Position numbers and translations under genes: made by a program. Below, one piece after another: positions 1 through 12,978 of a stretch of 64,000 nucleotides of DNA (position 1 is the stretch's first letter; every line of letters begins with the position of its first letter). The DNA lies in NCBI RefSeq assembly GCF_004210375.1, contig NC_134835.1, positions 68,292,447-68,356,446 of the forward strand, given 5' to 3'. A model generated the notes under the pieces. It saw only the letters and a program-made list of their open reading frames with translations. It was not told the DNA's origin and ran no database searches. The DNA comes from Tachypleus tridentatus. Its lineage: Eukaryota; Arthropoda; Merostomata; Xiphosura; Limulidae.

Positions 1-99
1 AGGACTTCTCTTATTCATTCTATCCATGATCAGTTATGTGATAAAATTACTTAAAGACTTGGTGCAGCCTTCATCTATTTCTCGGTTCTATCTCTTTTT

Positions 100-118
100 A
101 CTCTCTCTCTCTCTCTGT
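100..118. repeat. (CT)n microsatellite
   Basis: A CTCTCTCT run inside a pyrimidine-rich tract. Confidence 0.8.
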
Positions 119-359
119 TACTCTGGTCTTTCTTTCATTTCTCTTTCTTCCACACATTCTAAATCGCCTTAACTAAAAAGGTTAGTGCTTTCTCTTGAAC
201 ATGTGTGCACACTCCCTCAACTAAATAACCTTGCTTCAGCCATATCGTTTGTATTTTATTTGCGTGTACTCGCAAGAATGAACTATGCGATGACTTTACG
301 AAAACGTTTGGTTTCGGCAAATATTCATTTATATAGTGTTGCAACGAGAAGAAACTAAA

Positions 360-3300
360 TCAATTTTTCATTAAGTCAAACGACAGAATGCATTGCAAAT
401 GACATTTGACAAGTAGCAGAAATCCTGACACCAAGGCTTAGAGGATTTTGTTTTGGAAATTTAAAATATCATGCAAAGTACAGGCAAAAAGCAAGAGAAA
501 TGAACCCTATTTTGCTTTAATTAAAATAGCTCTAGCAAATTTTTTTCCAAAATTGATTTTTATTCATTTTAATCAAAATAATTAGTTAGATAAATAAATC
601 ATTCTGATTTTCTTTGGCAAAAGAAATGATGATTGATATGATTAAGTTAATCAAAACAATTTAGGATGTTTAAAGACATTTTCATTCGAGCAACTCCGGG
701 CAATCTGCTAGTCACGCGTAAAAGTAATTCAGAAAAAACAAATTAATTTCAAATATCGTAATAGATAACATTAAAATAAAATATTAAAAGAACGGTAGGT
801 AGTTACTTGCAAAGTAAAAGTCCTTAGATCCATCCACACTGCTTTCCTACGTTTAACAAAATAATATGTTTTTAAGTATTCATGTACTTGAGGTAGTACA
901 TAATAAACAGCAACTGTTTGCTGGAAGTTACAGAAGAAAAGGGATGGACCTCCAGATAATGGAGAGACACCCATAAAAACCAGTTTCTTAACCCTAACTG
1001 TTAGTTGGACAGCAAAGATAAATTGATTCCATAACGAAATAAAGATTTTCAACCTTAACAGTCATATCATAGACTCATAAGTAGACTCCACTAATTTTAA
1101 ACTAATTTTCAGAAAAAAAATAAAAGCTAGAGAACAGTTCTTGCTGCCACAAGAAAATCATCTGACACTTTGAACAGAACAACAGGATTTTCTGTAGGTG
1201 TCCACAGTTGAAAATGTGGATCATGTATCGCACTCTGACCCACACAGCTTCTAACACAAGTTATTGGTTAGAAATAGAGTTACTGGGCACGCAAAAGATT
1301 ATTATTAGAAATGATTCGAATCTAGTTATGTTAACCACTGTCACTTTCTGAAACATGTAAGCAACTGAAACCTGGACATCATTTGGAAAATTATGGATAG
1401 CATTCCTGCTTACCAGATCTCTATTAAAATGTGTTCTTTCGAAGCCAAGATTCTACTAATATTTCATTCCCTCAGTGGTTGTGATGTGACTTTCTTCTTT
1501 ATGAAAAGGAAAAGAAAAAATGGGTATAACATAAACTTAATGGTGCTCCTTTGGAGATTGCTTCAGTTCCAATGACAATCACAAATGTGATGATTGAACA
1601 CTTTTTGATCAAACAAGACCCATATTAATATATATTAAAACATTAAGAAAAAAATTTTAAAAAAGAAGCTAATGACTAACATTCCTCCCAACAAAAGATC
1701 CTTCACAAAAACCCGTGTATTTAAAAGGCTGTATCTGGGGTTGTGAAAAATTTCATGACACGGAGAGGAATGTGTGAAAGCTGTTCTGTTCTTCACTGTC
1801 ACAAATATAAAGAGCTCGTCAACTGTGACTGAAAAAAAACTCCTGCTGTAGTAACTGTATGTACAACAATGCACAGTATTATATTATTGTGAAGAGTATT
1901 GTTATTAAGCCAGACGAAATACAAGTTCATATAAAAGCAAGTTTCTTTTGAGTGAGTAGGGACTATAGTGTACTACACTTTTTGTTGTCCTGTTCAAAGT
2001 GCAAAATATTAATAAGACGCAATGTGAACCTTTTCATTTAATTCGTCGAAGTGTCTTTATGTAGATGTTTTGTAGTTTTACTACAAACTTGTGTCTTTCT
2101 TTGGTGTAAAATTTAATAGCGTCCAACGTGAATTTGTTAGTGTAGTCCCTCAAGATGCCTTAGTGTGCATTTTTTTGTGGTACCAGTAAATGTTGTGACT
2201 TTTTCTGACGTATTGCAACTAATCCAATTACTGTTTACAATTCTGTTCTCTTGAATGCTAGCATAATGTAACGATATAAATCTGAAACATTATTCATCAG
2301 TAGCGAAAGTACCCTGCTTCGTTTAGGTTATTAAATTGATTTATTGTAGATGACTATGTCAGTGTTTGTATTCCAAAACAATTTTAGCATAAAAGTATAA
2401 CCTATATTTTTGTTGCTAAGCAACGTGACACAGAAGCCATTGTTGGATTGTATTGTTGGCAAAACGCACTTGATTTTCTATATATTAGAAGTTGTATAAA
2501 AAACACTTCTTTTCTACATGGTTTTTTACTACTTTGTCTCATTTAAACGACACACACTCACTGGATGAGATAAGTAATACTTAGATGCACACCCTCAAGA
2601 TCCAATTAGTATGGGTGCAAAACTTCAGGTTTCTAGATTCTTTATTCTTGATGTCATGGCATTCACACTTCTTTTCTATGTATCTTTTCACTTCCTTGCT
2701 TCATTAAAAGGATGTACATACGCGCATGCACGTAGATAAGCTAAGTAATATTCAGGTGCACACCCTTAGAGTCCACTTAGTATTGATACAAAATTTCCTG
2801 TTTCTATGTTCTTTCCTCAGGGAAGTATGGCAATTACACACACACACACACACAAACTCACAATCACGATCTATTATAATTTTTGTTGCGAATAAAAGTT
2901 ATTTTAAACTTATTTTCATTGATAAAAAAGTTGGTAAAGTATTAAAAGCTGGGTTAATACACGTAGAGAGTTATATCCTTGTCTTTAAAGTGACCTTATT
3001 ATGACTTTTTCAGGGATATATGTAAACAATGTTTTACATGCTAATTAAATTTTGTTATTCTGAAGTAATACACGTTTTAATATAGGTGAGTGCAATACAC
3101 ATCTCTGACTTGCAAGCAAAATACAGAAAAGTCACCTATATAAAATTCTGCTATGGTAGATCCACTATAAAGTATATGGTTCTCACCTCAACACCTGTCT
3201 TGATTTATCATAGATATTTTGTACTGACTGTTCTGAGTGATCCATGATTAACTTTTGACCATTGAACATAAAATACAATTGATGAAGGTCAGTTATTGTA

Positions 3301-3900
3301 ATATAACTTGCAGCTGTTACTTCGAGAGATATCATACAAAATTAAATTTTCTGTAACATATGGATACATTTTTACTGAGTCTGTCTTTTCTATATAAATG
3401 TTAAACATTTCTGTCGTCACCTGAGAATACAGACAATTTTAACTCCATTCCTTAAATATTGTTGTTATTTTTGTTTTTAAATCATTATTTCACATTTTGT
3501 TTAATCAGGGATTGCATTGAGTTCCATATAACATGATCTACGAGTATGTAAATCTGGTATAGTCTGTACACCTGAGATCTTCGTACTTTGGCTGTAAAGT
3601 GTTATAATTTTGGTGCACATGTCGTTCCATTGATTTCACTTACATTTAGGTACCTGACATTAGATATAATATGCACACATAACCTAAAATGTCCAAAAAT
3701 TCATTTGCTTCACTTTATGCACTGACTGATCCGATGACTTTGTTTTAACTTTGTTGTGACTTTGTCATTATAACTTTCACCAGATCAGATGGAATGTTAG
3801 GCCTAGTCACCTGGATTCGTCGATTAAAATGTAAAATATTCTTTTACATTCTTCAATATTTACAGCAAAAAGGAATGAAAAGATTAAATTTGTTGCGTTT
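360..3900. other. No gene recognised
   Basis: AT-rich sequence with scattered short frames that show no domain, no codon bias and no paired splice sites. Only the microsatellites listed stand out. Confidence 0.6.
2838..2856. repeat. (CA)n microsatellite
   Basis: A short pure ACACAC run. Confidence 0.85.
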
Positions 3901-3943
3901 TAGCTTAAACTGGCAAAACAACAGTAAGCTAAACATGTATATA

Positions 3944-4192
3944 CAGGGTGTTCGGAAAGTCACTGTGCACTTATATATTTATTAACAGGCATGTTTCAAT
4001 ATAGAATACAGGAGGTAAATATGAATGACAGTTATAAACAATGTTGAAAGTGACCCCAGTTGGCATCAATACAGGCTTGGATCCTTCTTATTTTGTTTCT
4101 AAACACCGCTATCAGTTGCTGGCTTGAAATAGACTGAATGAATGATGTTATCGCTGATTACAAAACTGCACAGTGACTTTTCGAACACCCTG
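3944..4192. mobile_element. Short Tc1/mariner-type inverted-repeat element (MITE-like)
   Basis: This 249-base element is flanked by TA (3942-3943 and 4193-4194). Its 26-base terminal inverted repeats begin CAGGGTGTTCG and differ at one position (3944-3969 and 4167-4192). On the minus strand about 4039-4084 reads IQACIDANWGHFQHC, which resembles the C-terminal end of a family of arthropod transposases. The element therefore looks like the two ends of a larger transposon with the rest deleted. Confidence 0.85.
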
Positions 4193-4761
4193 TACAACAA
4201 AACTTAATAAAACAGTTGTAAAAATTACAATATCGTAAACCAACCTTAGGATCAACTTTTACATGAATGTTTACATTATATAAACTTTTGTCCTTACATA
4301 TATATTGATATTCAGACAGTTCAATATTCCAGTTAAAACTTTTGACACACTAGACCAGACTAGGAAAATAGTCATTAAAAATTATAGAGCTGTATAGAGA
4401 ATATACTAGCAGAGTGTATCGTGTGCAAGGTAATTCAAATAAACAAGCAATAAAAACACGACTTACTAATTGGTAGTAACAGCCTGGAAATATAAAACAT
4501 AAACAGACAACTGATCAAGTTCATATTAACACAGTAAACAGTTTTCCTATTCTTACATCTTCTCACCCCTAATCTCATTTATTCATTCAAAAAACAAGAG
4601 GGATCATCGAAGCGAAAAATTTCACACACAACACGTACATCTGAGCACACCTTTTAATTCAAATTTAATACAATATAGAAATTACTGCTTTATTTTCAAA
4701 TGAAATACTGAAACAGATTTCAATATTACGTGAAACTTGTCTGTTCACCGTAGAATTGACT

Positions 4762-5018
4762 GGTTTGGATTTGCGCAAACCTACGCGAGGGTTTTCTATA
4801 GCATTTGTCCCTAACATAGTAATGAAATAGTAGAAGAATGGAAGTTAGGTATCAACATTCACCGCCAACTACTGAGCTACTCTTTTACTAACGAATAGTG
4901 GAATTGACCTTCATATCATAACGCCCCACAGTTGAAATGGCGAGAATGTTTTGTGAACAGGCATTCGAATCAACAACCTTCAGATTGCGAGTCAAGCGCC
5001 CCAGCCATCTGGTCACCT
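4762..5018 (-). mobile_element. SINE-A, diverged
   Basis: Reverse orientation. It starts TTTGGATTTGCGCAAACC and ends in the decayed head (CCAGCCATCTGGTC). The body motif ACCAACGAATAGTGG is altered but recognisable. Confidence 0.85.
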
Positions 5019-5234
5019 TAAAGTTAATTTCTACCCTGTATGGTCTTCAGAGAAGTTTTTGGACATAAAGAAGTCTACATATGCATCATTGTTGAAGAAT
5101 GGGTGATAACCACTCTTGGGACACCAAGAACTAAGTAATCTCATAATAAACATAGAGATTTTAAAACATTTTGAAGTAATATTGATAAATAAATGTATAA
5201 AGTCGTTCCATATTAGCCCCCCTCCACTTGTGCA

Positions 5235-5312
5235 GTCGTAAGTCTACCTATTTAAAACGATAAAATCAGAGGTTAGATTCCCCTTGGATGTGGCTTTGTT
5301 ATAAGAAAAATA
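5235..5312 (+). mobile_element. SINE-B fragment
   Basis: A decayed B-box region (GGTTAGATTCCCC) is followed by GATGTGGCTTTGTTATAAG and a short ACACAC tail, the signature of one SINE-B subfamily. Confidence 0.65.
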
Positions 5313-5814
5313 CACACGTTCCATATTAAATTCTGAAAATGTATTTTGATGAATTCCTTCAGTCAGATATTTCCATTAGACCCCACTCTGATTACGGGGC
5401 TTATAATGTTAAAATTCTGATCCCCTCACTGATAGCCTGTTATGTATCTTTGCACAAAACAAACATATAAAACTCAGAGATGGAAACGCAAATAGTAAAG
5501 TATGTTGTGGAAAACGTTACAATAGTATCATGTAATGATCTAAAATTTACAATTTCGACGTTTTAAGGAGCTAGTTACAAAAACTATACTGAGAACGTTG
5601 ACAAAATAGATATGATGTTCCTTTTGCCAGTGAAGCTTTATCAACTATGTTATTGTTTATTATCAAATACGACTTCGCCATAACTCAAATAGTGCATTTA
5701 CTCTCTAACAATAACAATATTAACACCGTCAAAATAACTAACCGAACAAAAACATAAATTTTAATAGAGATGAAAATTAGACCTTATTTTCAGACAAAAG
5801 ACAAAATGTGAAAT

Positions 5815-6041
5815 CGTAACTTTGCATATATCTCCTCATGGACCCAACAAACCTTCATGCCAAATTTGATGAAGATCCATCAACACGGACTAAGTAACGG
5901 TAAAAAAAATCGGAAAAACACTAATAAACACCAAAAAATGCAAATTTGAAAATTTTTATGTATTTCCCTTTGGATCTAATGAATCTCTATACCAATTTGG
6001 TTGAGATCCATTCACACTCTGCGAAGTACTCATATGGACAT
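5815..6041 (+). repeat. Two diverged copies of an unclassified repeat unit, truncated by a SINE
   Basis: About 5822-5905 and 5946-6030 are diverged copies of one unit, recognisable by GCCAAATTTGATGAAGATCC and ACCAATTTGGTTGAGATCC followed by CACAC/CACTC motifs. The SINE-A at 6042 inserted at the end of the second unit. The class is unknown; it may be the 3' end of a retroelement. Confidence 0.5.
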
Positions 6042-6324
6042 GGCTTGGCATGGCCAGGTGGGTTAAGGCGTTCGACTCGTAATATGAAGGTTGCGGGTTC
6101 GAATCCCGGTCGCACCAAACATGCTCGCCCTTTCAGCCGTAGGGGCGTTATAAAGTTGCCGTCAATCTCACTATTCGTTGGTAAAAGAGTAGCCCAAGAG
6201 TTGGCGGTGGGTGGTGATGACTAGCTGCCTTCCCTCTAGTCTTACACTGCTAAATTAGGGACGGCTAGCACAGATAGCCCTCGAGTAGCTTCGTGCGAAA
6301 TTCAAACACAAAAACAAAACAAAA
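6042..6324 (+). mobile_element. SINE-A, full length, with target-site duplication
   Basis: A tRNA-derived head holds an A-box-like TGGCCAGGTGG and a B-box GGTTCGAATCC. It is followed by the family body and an A-rich tail (AAACAAAAC repeats). Flanks 6031-6041 and 6325-6335 match at 10 of 11 bases, consistent with retrotransposition. This copy is the reference I used for the family. Short open frames on both strands here are translations of the repeat. Confidence 0.92.
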
Positions 6325-7138
6325 CATATGAACATAAAACAGACAGTACTATTATATTTATTTATATAATAGTGTATTAGACCCGCGTGTGAAGTATTCA
6401 TGACGTGATATCTGCACTCTGAGAATGGAGAAAAATTAAAGTTTTCAGTGACAGGAAATGATGGCGAAATAGAAAAACTTATCTCGTATTGCAAATTTAC
6501 ATGCACACAAGATAAACATTTCGCGAAATTGGGGGTTGCACATCGCGTAATAAAACGTTTTTCCAGTATCATATAAGCAAGAGTTTTATTACAGTATCAT
6601 TTCCATGTAGTTTTATAAACACTCAAGGCTACATTTAATCACTGTTAAGAATAGTGAAGACAAAAAATAAACAACGAGGTCCACTAAAAATTATACTTTA
6701 ATCTCAAGATGAAACGTTGTTTATTTTAAAATATCTAAAGGAACAATTGTCATTTACTTATTAGAAGATTTATTTAACTGTTTTCAAACGGAACTGCGCT
6801 TAACTCCACAGCAACAAAACCTATAATACATAAAAAGTGCCGCATTCTAGTTATCACCATTGGTATTAATTTCATAATAGAATCTCTTTATTTTCTCTTT
6901 CGGCATTGTATACCTTGGTGATTAATACAAGTAACAAACGGTCAGCTACTTTGAACTTCTTCAAATTTGAAACGAACGTAAAAAAACCTCAAACCTTTGC
7001 AATGAAAATTGTAATCTCTTCCAAAACATCTCTTAGCTTGTCTTAATAAAGAACTAAGCAAGTAGTTTATTGGTTTAAGAAATGACAGATGACTTTCTGT
7101 CAATATTAGTGTACCAAGGCTCTTAACAGAAGCACATG

Positions 7139-7251
7139 GAAGGAAGCGCTACTAAGTTCCGTACAAGCAGACTCCCATTCATAGAACCTCGTGGGAGGAA
7201 GCACTAACTATGCTCCGTACAAGTAGACTCCCACTTCTAAAACGCTGCGTG
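7139..7251. repeat. Tandem duplication of a ~56-base unit
   Basis: GGAAGCGCTACTAAG...CCGTACAAGCAGACTCCCA and GGAAGCACTAACTA...CCGTACAAGTAGACTCCCA are two adjacent copies with several substitutions and a one-base length difference. Confidence 0.8.
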
Positions 7252-7944
7252 CAAATGTTCCCTTCCAATAGGCCATATTAAAATTTCATGTTCAACTCCC
7301 GCTATGGACACAACACAGCTAGTTTTTCTATAACTTTACACTAGTAACAGAACAACCTCTCCTTACATATATATACATATCTAAACTTTCAATTAGCTTT
7401 TTTATAGGCTACAAAGAAAGAGAAAGAGACTGCCACTCTAAATGCATGTCTTCCGTTACAAGTATAGTCAAACGTGTTACCCCTCACCTTGCACCCAAAG
7501 CAGCTTTTCACCTTAAACTTAATGTACAATTTCCCCATTTTTTTCATTATTAAAAAGTTCCAAACCAGTCAAGAGAAATAAACAAATTATTTAATATTTT
7601 CATAAGCTCCGTCTTTCAATATCTAAAAATAATATACTTACAAAACACTACACACATATATATATAGAGAGAATTTACAAGTTAATCAGAAGACAATGCA
7701 TTATTAAAGCATAGTTTCTCACTTATTATATCATCATATCATCTCCGTTTTAAACACAATAAATGGTTACTCAATTATATTATGGTAGACGTCTAGTAAA
7801 GCTAACGAGTTTACGCCATGATTTGGATTCTCTTAAAAATGATATTTAAATATATGCGTATTATATCTATATATTTAATGAGAAAATAATCGCACACGAC
7901 CAATATCATTCGTAATTTAATCATACTTTTCCTAATTTACTTTT

Positions 7945-8053
7945 TTGTTTTGCTATTATGCACAAGGCTACACAAAGGGCTGTCTGTGCTTTGCCCACCA
8001 CGAGTATCGAAGCTCACTTTTTAGCCATATGTCTGCCACTGGGGAGGGGTTTA
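7945..8053 (-). mobile_element. SINE-B copy
   Basis: Reverse orientation: CACAAGGCTACACAAAGGGCTGTC, TTTGCCCACCACGAGTATCG and GCCACTGGGG are the family landmarks. Confidence 0.8.
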
Positions 8054-8797
8054 CTAATACTGATTGATCGTTAAAAATGTGCTTTTCAAGCATTTTTAAA
8101 GGCTATAGTTTTAACTTTCTAATAGATGTCACTACTATACCAGTTATCGCAGAAAATATATATTTTTACACACACACATACACCATACAGTAATAATGGA
8201 AACAAAAATAAACGTCTAATTAAAAAGTACCAATCGCAGTTAACTTGTTTGACTTACTTACTTCACTATTTTAGCATTAGCAAATAACAGACTTTTCCCT
8301 CTTCAAGTCCCATCAGAAAACATTTGTCAGTGTACAGTCCAGAAGTGTGGATGACAAATAAGTTTATTTCTCTAGTGACTATCGTGATATTAAATCGTAA
8401 AGTGCACTACCCCTTCTTACGTTTTGTAAATATAAGAATGAATTAACTGTGATAATTATAAAAGATTAATGTAATTTTACAAGAGATTAAACGGACGCTT
8501 TCAGAAAGCCGTTTCTTTGTCTTCCTTATATGTATTTATTTTCATCACATTTATACTAATGTATCAGTTACATATATACGTAAAACACTTTACCACAAGT
8601 CCAATTAAAATCACCCATTTTTTACAAAATTGAAACGAATGATCAGGTCTCATGTTTCATAAATGTGATTGAAATAATTTCTGAGATTCTGAAACTTAAA
8701 CAGAGATTTTTAGACTAGAATACAATAATGTGAGTACAGAATACATATCACTATAGATGATAAAATCTGATACGGTTATTTTACTCCTCTCTCTTTT

Positions 8798-8896
8798 TGC
8801 CCCCCAGAGACACAGTGGTAGACCTGCAAAATTACAATGCTGGAAAGCTGATTTCGATACCCGCACATATAGCCCATTCTGTAGCTTTATCTTTAC
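8798..8896 (+). mobile_element. SINE-B copy, diverged
   Basis: CAGTGGTAGACCTGC, TTTCGATACCCG and ATAGCCCATTCTGTAGC follow the family order. The short open frames across it are repeat translations. Confidence 0.6.
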
Positions 8897-9220
8897 CAAA
8901 TGGAAGATGGCGTGAAGTAACGTTTCGGGGAACCGGTTCACAGTTTGGAGGCGGAGGTTTAAATCCTCTCACAGAAAATACTTCACCTTTCATTTATTGA
9001 AGCTAAATATATTGTTGGTGTGAAAGTGTTTTATAGCCACCATGAGAAAAGGATGTACACTGGATATGTGAAATAAGGAAAAGTGTTATTGACCACTATT
9101 CAGTTCTTCACATTATATAACGACACAATAGCTAATATAACCTAGTATCATACGTTCATCAATGTGTAGATTAAACTAGACCTCTCGTGAACAATTAAAC
9201 AGTTTTTGGACGACTGAGTT

Positions 9221-9370
9221 TGTTATCCGTGAAGGCGTTATAATGTTATGGTCACTCTCTTTATTTGTTGGTAAAGCGTAGTCCAAGGTTCGGTGTTGTG
9301 GGTGTTGTTAACTAGCTGCCTTAAATTCAAAATTAGAGACGGTTTGCACAGATAACGCTTGAGTATGTTA
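9221..9370 (+). mobile_element. SINE-A, partial and diverged (body only)
   Basis: AAGGCGTTATAATGTTATGGTCA, GGTAAAGCGTAGTCCAAGG and GACTAGCTGCC-like motifs follow the family order. Head and tail are missing. Confidence 0.7.
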
Positions 9371-9374
9371 TCTC

Positions 9375-9470
9375 ATACTCTTTGTTTTAGCACAAAGCTG
9401 CACAATGTGTTCTGTCCATTGCCGGGAATTGAACCTCATATTTTAAGGTTGTAAGTAATTAAACTTACTA
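9375..9470 (-). mobile_element. SINE-B copy, diverged
   Basis: TTTTAGCACAAAGCTGCACAATG, CCGGGAATTGAACC and AAGGTTGTAAG match the reverse-oriented family. Confidence 0.6.
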
Positions 9471-9534
9471 AGAATATCCTGAGGATTATGTATATATTGA
9501 ATATAAGTATTGAAAGCTTAAGACATGCTTTATT

Positions 9535-9695
9535 TTGGGTATTTGCGTAAAGCTTCACAGAACTGTCTGTACTAGCCACCTATAGTTTTGAACTGACAGA
9601 TTAGAGCAAAGGAATCTAGCCAACAGCGCCTACTGCCATTTCTTGGACACTACTGAAATCGAATAGTGAGATTTGATGGCATTTGCTCAATGTAC
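9535..9695 (-). mobile_element. SINE-A, old diverged copy (tail half)
   Basis: CGTAAAGCTTCACAGA, CTGTCTGTACTAGCC and CGAATAGTGAGATTTGA keep the order of the reverse-oriented family body, with many substitutions. Confidence 0.55.
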
Positions 9696-11164
9696 CCTCT
9701 GTTCTAATGTAGAGAGCGTGAATTTTCTGCAAAGTGACACGAACAATGGCCCCCTCGAGACTACATTCAGGTACATTCGGTGTCCATTGGTTCTCTCTAA
9801 ACCATCACAGAATTTTATCAATTGTGGTAATTAAAGAAAAACACTCACAATCGCCTGATATGTGCAAAGAAGAGATTAGTTGATCTAATATACAGAGAAC
9901 AATGTTGTTGGAGACAAAGCACTACCGCAAAAGTCAGAGTAAAAAAAACTTTTTTTATTTACTGAATAATGTCTATAAGTGTCAGCTGATTGAGTATTGG
10001 TTAGACTATTGCAAATTAAGAAGGAAATGAGATAACAGAATAAGAAAAAAAATTGAACAATATCCAGTAAATACCATCAAACTATCAGCAACTGGTAATA
10101 AGAAGATGCAAAGACACAAGCCCTCCCTTGAATGACACAGTGATATGTCTGCGGACATAAACTGTGTTTTGATAATTGTAGTGAGCATAGCACAATTATC
10201 TCTTTTTGCAGTTTTGTGTAAAATACCAACCAAATAAGCAAAGATAGAACTACCACAGAAATCCTTTTCACTCTCAGACGAATTGAACTTCTCTATAGTC
10301 AGATCACATCTGAGTCTGAGAGCGTAAAATCTGCATATATGGCACAAATTCTCTTTGTAACTGACCAATCGGAAAATAGATAAAACGAGTTCTAAAATGC
10401 GGAAGTACCTCTTATGCTTAAGAAAGTCCTAACGTATGCCTAAAACACGAGGTCAAGCAAGATACAATGCATGTAGTACATGTAACATCAGATAAGCGTC
10501 TTGACTGAACAAGTTGCAAAATATGGTACCTCAGGCTGAATTTTATACACGATATTAACCGAGGTTAGTGTATTCCAAAAATATAATTTAAAAAATATAT
10601 ACATTTTGTAGATAAAAATAAATATAATTGGAGAGTCAAATAGGTAATATCTGTAACCCACGCCTGTACACAGTATTCCGAATTGGCGATAGGCGTGGTG
10701 TTACAGTTAGGTAATACTTTTCTGATGTCCCAGTATTGTTATTTACAAAGTACTGAATCGTTTAATAAAAAAAAATCACTTATTTATTAAATAAGTATAT
10801 GAATCCAACAAAGCATTGTGATAACGCTTTATAGCACGATTCCCTCAAGTGCATAACACAGTGTAACACAAATTTTGTTCCTGGATAGTATGTGTTATTT
10901 CTTAATTGCTTATGTTGTAAAAGGACAGAAAATGGCCATTATTCCCTTCAAACCTTGCTTTTGTGACCCGGATAATAAAATCTAGAAATTAACCTATTTT
11001 CTATGTAGAAACGGGCAAATTGCACATTTTCATTTACATAAAGTCTGAATAAAACAACATATCAATCAAGATTTACATGTATTTATACTAACGTTATACA
11101 AATATGTTTAGAAGTGAGTAGTTTTTTCGAGATTTGCGACTGTAATGTAAATCACTTTCACGTA

Positions 11165-12316
11165 TCACTCCCCAAGTATAGTCTCGGCATTCGACTTTGT
11201 TAGACCAATATTTCTGATCAAGTCATTGTGGTCTCTTTGGTTGAGGTAGTATGGGCTTCTCGCACCAGCTGCACCTGTGAAATTGTAACTTAAATATTCA
11301 ACGTCTACCTCCTCTTCTGCTTTGCTGCTCTCTTCTGAGGATGGCTGCTTTCTCTCTGGCGGAGTGAGTACAAGGAGCTTAGAGCAGTGTGGCACTGGAG
11401 CGTTGGATGATGGAATGTCAGGATACATGATACCAGATATATTCTTGCTAGCCCAACGTTTGGAACGGTCCACCATACAGAAGTAGAATTTATTGAGTTG
11501 TCAGTGGGTTCATGCCAAATTATTGAAATAACGAACTTCCTGGATCTCTTTTTGCCCTCAGTACCACCCTGCGAAAGAGCAAAATAAATTTTTTATTATA
11601 AAGAATAAATTTATTTAATTCATAACTGATGTGTAAGAGGTTTATGCAAATTATTTCATATGTGATATTTTTTCTATACTATTGGAAATTAAAAAAATTA
11701 ATTAAAAGATATTGAAGTTTTAAAAGGTCTAAAATTTTTATAATATAAAATCTTACTATTCAAGCAAGCAAAAATTGTCCGTCTTACCTTCTTGAGTGAC
11801 CCGGTATGGCCAAGTGTGTTAAGGCGTTTGATTCGTAATGCGAGGGTCGCGGGTTCGAAGCCTGGTCGTACCATACATGCTCGCCCTTTTAGCCGGGGAG
11901 CGTTATAACGTTACGATCAATCCCACTATTCGTTGGTAAAAGAGTAGCCCAAGAGTTGGGGTTGGGTGGTAATGACTAGCTGCCTTCACTTTAGTCTTAC
12001 ACTGCTAAATTAGGAACGGCTAGCGCAGATAGCCCTCGAGTAGTTTTTCTCGAAATTTAAAACAAACACACAATACCTTCTAGAATGTTTTTGCAGTGCT
12101 CGCAGGTAAACTGAGGTGCCCATAGTTTGTCTGATCTCCGACAGGCATGCCGAAATATGCCTTGTAAGCTTCATACATTTTAGCAGATGATGTCACAGAG
12201 TACTTTTTCGTTCTTGTTTTGATAAATTGGCCACATACATCACAGGATGCGTCTGGAGAATGCTTACAGCTTCTTGACGCCGTCTTTGATAAAATCAGAT
12301 AGGTCCTTGTGTTCAC
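11165..12316 (-). pseudogene. Decayed two-exon copy of an uncharacterised multicopy arthropod gene family
   Basis: Exon A (about 12316-12077) encodes CKHSPDASCDVCGQFIKT and, after a one-base deletion near 12131, FTCEHC, giving cysteine/histidine pairs typical of a zinc-binding domain. It ends at a donor, GAAG|GTATTG. Exon B begins at 11568 after the acceptor ctttcgcag| and continues in phase with GWY, then has a TGA (11560-11558) and a frameshift near 11490. It then reads FYFCMVDRSKRW...MYPDIPSS...PVPHC and an acidic serine-rich stretch to a TGA near 11165. I recall near-identical predicted proteins of unknown function in many arthropod genomes, but have not checked. The 508-base intron contains an antisense SINE. 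The breaks show it is not functional. Confidence 0.72.
11800..12071 (+). mobile_element. SINE-A inside the intron of the decayed two-exon gene
   Basis: The copy runs from CCCGGTATGGCC through the body to an AAACAAACACAC tail. It ends next to the donor of the pseudogene intron and accounts for over half of that intron. Confidence 0.9.
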
Positions 12317-12978
12317 TTAGGCAGCTAGAGCTAAATTGAAGTGGTGAGTAGTGAACCCCTGCATATATATATGAAAAGTTCTACAACATTATAGAAAATT
12401 CTTGTATGTTCGAGAAAATTCTCTTTCAACTACTCAGCACTAAATCTATCTGGAATGTTCTGAAAAATTGGTAAATTTGAAAATTTCATTACCAGGTCAC
12501 GAAAGCAAAGTTTGAAGAGAAAAACAGATGTTTTCCATTTGCTTTAGGCATAAGCAATTGGAAAATAACACATTATGCCCAGAAACAAAAAAGTAAAAAT
12601 TTTGTAGCATAATGTAATTGTTACAAATATTCTATTCTGAGGTATCATATAAAAGCATATTTTCTACTATTAGTACAAGAATTCACCAAAACTGTAAAGA
12701 TTGGATAGCTTACATTTCCAAAGTTTCTTATTTTATATTAAATTGTAAATTTTAAGACATATTTTTAATCCTGTATTATAGCTCTATTATTGTTTCAAAT
12801 AATATATTGAAAACATATTTCAGTGTTCCCTCAAAAGGCAGTCTGCGGGCCTCATCAGGTCATCGAAATCTTGATTCGTGGCCCTCGCTATGCCAAGATA
12901 CTGCTCAAAATATGCAAATTTGCACATGAGAAAATACGTATGACCCAAATATTCAGGCGTGGTCCTTTGGTTTTCTGG

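Noticed and set aside
159..344. 61-codon minus-strand frame with plausible amino-acid composition
   Set aside because: No donor or acceptor in a fitting place and no recognised family.
10006..10368. 120-codon minus-strand open frame with a hydrophobic C-terminus
   Set aside because: Hydrophobicity comes from T-rich codons; no motif, signal or exon context.
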